A stretch of 64,000 bases of DNA. Origin: Acrocarpospora corrugata. Lineage in GTDB: Bacteria; Actinomycetota; Actinomycetes; Streptosporangiales; Streptosporangiaceae. A program made the translations under genes and the position numbers. Shown piece after piece: positions 61,518 through 64,000 of the stretch (position 1 is its first letter; every line of letters begins with the position of its first letter). The DNA is taken from positions 97,666-161,665 of the forward strand of contig NZ_BLAD01000040.1 in the NCBI RefSeq assembly GCF_009687845.1, in the 5' to 3' direction. The notes under the pieces were generated by a model, which made no database searches, was not told the DNA's origin, and saw only the letters and a list, made by a program, of their open reading frames with translations.

Positions 61518-62658
61518 ATGGACGCTTCTGGAGGTGGCAAAGTGGGCACCATCACGAGCGGCCGGGCGAGACTCCTGAGAGACCTTTCGATATCGCTGGT
61601 CAGCGGCCTGATCCTCGCCGTTGGCGGCGGAATTTACGCAACCGTCGCGATGCCCTCGATTACCGCGTCGGTCCCCCTCTGGATCGTCCTCTCCTCCACG
61701 GCGACCGTCGCCGGAACGGTATTCGCCTTCTCCCGCACCGCCGCCGCAGACGGCGTCAGGCATTCATTCTCGTGTCAGCCTTCGCGCAGAAACACTGGGT
61801 GGCCGAACTACTCGAGAACCTCATCAGATCCCTCGAACGCAACGGTATCGATCTGGTCCTGAAGATCCCCCCGTACGAGTGCTCCGGGCATGGGCAGGTT
61901 CAGCAGCTCACCGAGATCAGGAGAGGCTCTCATCCTTTGTCGGCGGTTTCATCATGGCCGCCGACCGTACCGCCACTCGCGCGGACTTCGAGAGCTTCTG
62001 CCGGGACGTGAGAATCCCGATCGTCTTCATCGACTCCTCACCCTTCGAGCAGCCCCGCGAGTATCCGCCGAACGTGGCGTTCGTGGGCTGCAGTTCAGCC
62101 GAGATCGGCGGCAAGGCGGCCGACTGGCTGGCCAAGACCGTCAACGACCGCGGAATCGACTCGCCAGATGTCCTCGTCATCGCCAGCACCGAACATCCGG
62201 ACCGCCAGAACACCTTCGTGGCCCGCCTCCAGGCGGCTCTCCCCTCCGCCCAGATCACCGTCAACGACCAGGCCATGTACGACCGCAAACGATCAAGCGA
62301 GATCGTCGACCAGCACCTGGACCGGGTCGGCACCATCCACGCCATATTCTGCACCAACGACGAGATGGCACTCGGCGCCGTCGACACCATCCAAAGACGA
62401 GCCGCCGCGGGCAACAGCCCCCAAGATCTCATCGTGGTCGGCGTAGACGCGACCAGGGAAGCCGTCGCCACCATCGACTCCGGCGGCACCGCCTTCCGCG
62501 CCACGGTCGTCCAGGCATCCCGGCAGGTAGCCGAGGTCGCGGTAAGCACCCTCCTCAAGCTACGCGCCGGAGGCCGCGTCGAGACGGTGACGATAATCCC
62601 CACCACCATCCATCCGATCGGCCACGCATCCTCGGCCGCCCACGGGCCCCGCGGCTAG
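61518..62658 (+). pseudogene. membrane-anchored sugar-binding-type protein with two frameshifts
   Basis: ATG 61518 opens a frame with two transmembrane helices (residues about 25-46 and 53-72). At about 61756 it shifts to 'QAFILVSAFAQKHWVAELLENLIRSLERNGIDLVLKI', and at about 61920 to 'ERLSSFVGGFIMAADRTATRADFESF...', which runs to 62658. Together the three parts form a periplasmic-binding-protein/LacI-type sugar-binding fold ('IFCTNDEMALGAVDTIQRR', 'LIVVGVDATREAVATIDSG'). Both shifts are single missing bases. Such sensors bind sugars or autoinducer-2; here it was tethered to the membrane. Confidence 0.7.
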
Positions 62659-62686
62659 CGCCGAGTGAACGTATAGCCGGAGCCGT

Positions 62687-63355
62687 TCAGCGGGGGGTCC
62701 TGGAGAGCTCGGAGATCACCTCGAGGATGATGTGCCGGGTCTCGTTGGGATTTGCGGCCACGGCGGTGAGTCTGTTGAACTCGTTCCAGTAAATCTCTAC
62801 GTCCGCGCTCCTATCAAGATACAGGGCTTGATTGAGAAGTTCGATGTATACCACGTCAGGCAGAGACGACTCCGCGAACCGGAGAATGGAAAACGAGCCG
62901 TCCGCTCTACGGGGAACGCCGAACGGGAGGATCTGAATACTGACATTCGGGAGATGACCCAGTTCGATGAGATGTTCCAGCTGAGCACGCATGATCTCTT
63001 TGCTGGCCTGCGGGCGTCGCAAGACGGCTTCGTCTACCAGAAACCACCGAGTCGGCGGGTCAGGCGCCCTGAGCAACTGCTGGCGTCTCATCTTGAAATC
63101 AACCTGAAGTGCCGGGTCGCCCTGGGCACCGTCCTCCTGGTCGAGAATTCCGACGGCACTGGCGTACTCTCTGGTCTGCAGTAGGTCCGGAATGTGGCCG
63201 GCCGCGAATTCGCACACGAGCGAGACGGCTTCCTCCAGGCCCACATAGGTATGGAGCCAGGGCGGTATGACGTCGGAATAACGCTGCCACCATCCCGGGG
63301 CGTTCGCCTGCCGGGCCTTTGCCAGCAAGGTCTCGCGCTCCGCTTCGTCGGTCAC
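62687..63355 (-). CDS. DUF5753-domain protein lacking its helix-turn-helix
   Basis: From GTG 63355 ('MTDEAERETLLAKARQANAPGWW') the 222-residue frame matches the DUF5753 half of actinobacterial XRE-DUF5753 regulators of about 285 residues, including 'FAAGHIPDLLQTREYA' and 'LPNVSIQILPFG'. In-frame sequence just upstream still reads 'PRIFLTLYG', the normal link from the helix-turn-helix, but a stop and IS-derived sequence follow. The DNA-binding half is therefore missing and the protein, if made, cannot regulate in the usual way. No DUF397 partner is adjacent. Confidence 0.8.
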   Translation of the reverse strand: MTDEAERETLLAKARQANAPGWWQRYSDVIPPWLHTYVGLEEAVSLVCEFAAGHIPDLLQTREYASAVGILDQEDGAQGDPALQVDFKMRRQQLLRAPDPPTRWFLVDEAVLRRPQASKEIMRAQLEHLIELGHLPNVSIQILPFGVPRRADGSFSILRFAESSLPDVVYIELLNQALYLDRSADVEIYWNEFNRLTAVAANPNETRHIILEVISELSRTPR

Positions 63356-63387
63356 TCCGTACAGCGTGAGAAAGATCCTCGGCGACT

Positions 63388-63692
63388 AACGCGCCGCGCC
63401 CACCGGGTCGGCGGCGGCCGTCGGCACCACCACCGCCTGGCGCTACGTGCGGGAGAGTGTCGACCACCCGGGCGCCCCTGGACCTCGATGCCTCCGTCGC
63501 CACCGGACGCGCCTGCCTTCCGGGCAGAATGCCGTTGATCGCTTCCACGCCCGAAATCGGGCCTTGGGCGAGCGCGCCATCTCGACCCTGAATACCTGGG
63601 GAGTTCGGGCCAAGTTCAGCTGCTGCCCCGCGCGATCGGGCAGCGATCCTCGTTCTGGAGGCCTTCAAAGCAGACCGCTACTCAGGATTAAA
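63388..63692 (+). mobile_element. IS5-like transposase remnant
   Basis: Pieces of a DDE transposase are recognisable: 'AVGTTTAWRYVRESVD' from the N-terminal helix-turn-helix region (63408-63462), then, after loss of the central domain, 'AVDRFHARNRALGERAISTLNTWGVRAKFSCCP' (about 63525-63630) and, one frame over, 'ILVLEAFKADRYSG'. These are the ends of the Tnp_4-type transposases common in actinomycetes. It begins exactly where the DUF5753 gene loses its DNA-binding part. Confidence 0.75.
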
Positions 63693-63699
63693 TGGCTCA

Positions 63700-64000
63700 A
63701 TGATCGACATTGAGAGTCAGGTCCTCGAAGAGGCCATCTATCGGCTTCAGTTGGAGATTCGTCAGTGGGTGCTCATCGATGCGATCATCGACAACGAGAT
63801 GAGTGCGGCTGTCTCGGCTGGCGGCCAGAGAGACATCGTCGATCTGGGGCGCAGCATCCGCAAGGCCGGCTGGGAACAGTTCCCGGACTGGCCGGGCGAC
63901 TACCGGCTTCTATCGCTCTGGGCCGCATCCGATGAGTGCAGGACGATTACTCTGAGCGGGGCCCAATGCGAGCTTGTCCTATCTGCGTTGGCCCGCTGGG
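63700..64000 (+). CDS. hypothetical protein, runs off the window
   Basis: ATG 63700 opens a frame without stop to the window end (100 codons). The product starts 'MIDIESQVLEEAIYRLQLE', is mostly helical and acidic, and contains 'DYRLLSLWAASDECRTITL'. The reading is continuous with the IS remnant's last frame, so the start is uncertain. I do not recognise the family. Confidence 0.5.
   Translation, partial: MIDIESQVLEEAIYRLQLEIRQWVLIDAIIDNEMSAAVSAGGQRDIVDLGRSIRKAGWEQFPDWPGDYRLLSLWAASDECRTITLSGAQCELVLSALARW

Overview
The window is GC-rich DNA with many GTG starts, ATGA-overlapped operons, SARP/AfsR-type regulators, an F420-type luciferase-like oxidoreductase, an MmyB-type regulator, a DUF5753 protein and several cytochromes P450. 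This points to a filamentous actinomycete, most likely a Streptosporangiaceae-like genome (Nonomuraea, Streptosporangium, Microbispora or a relative). The family placement is inference from style and gene content. I saw no tRNA, rRNA or CRISPR array.

Layout. 0-12 kb: a small membrane protein, a SAM methyltransferase, a 732-residue protein that carries an OTT_1508-like nucleic-acid deaminase domain between low-complexity tails, and two divergent BTAD/STAND regulators (one with WD40 repeats, one with NB-ARC/TPR and a 1-base frameshift). 11-21 kb: a VanX-like dipeptidase, a DnaQ-like exonuclease, an aldehyde dehydrogenase, an MmyB regulator, a secreted esterase and PPK2. This part also holds a compact resistance-like cassette: marR and glycosyltransferase-erm diverge from a 19-bp promoter, with a 17-codon leader peptide containing an Arg-Met-Arg motif and an attenuator-like hairpin region in front of erm.

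21-45 kb is a patchwork of intact genes (Mug glycosylase, MerR/MDR pair, LLM oxidoreductase, two P450s, AlkA, GNAT, HAD, a heterodimeric ABC exporter, a secreted M14 carboxypeptidase) and wreckage. The wreckage includes a broken pnuC-nadR operon, a beheaded SDR, a dead RelE-like toxin beside an intact antitoxin, a kbl fragment with two frameshifts, LysR, sigma-factor and IS fragments, and several scars where two genes are truncated at the same point.

45-59 kb is a coherent catabolic island. A nine-gene operon encodes an oligopeptide-type ABC importer (binding protein, two permeases, two ATPases), a 3-hydroxyisobutyrate-dehydrogenase-like enzyme, an isochorismatase-like hydrolase, an amidohydrolase and a Gfo/Idh oxidoreductase. 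Next to it are a DapA/NAL-type aldolase, an N-acyl-D-amino-acid deacylase, a mandelate-racemase-type dehydratase and a FadR/GntR regulator. A 9-base word, TAGGTCATA, occurs in both divergent promoter regions and is a candidate operator. The likely theme is uptake and breakdown of an N-acylated or sugar-acid-linked compound; the substrate is unknown.

59-64 kb: a large beta-propeller protein, a membrane-anchored sugar-binding-type protein with two frameshifts, a DUF5753 protein whose helix-turn-helix was removed next to an IS5-like remnant, and a hypothetical protein running off the window. No intergenic stretch exceeds about 300 bases except where noted.
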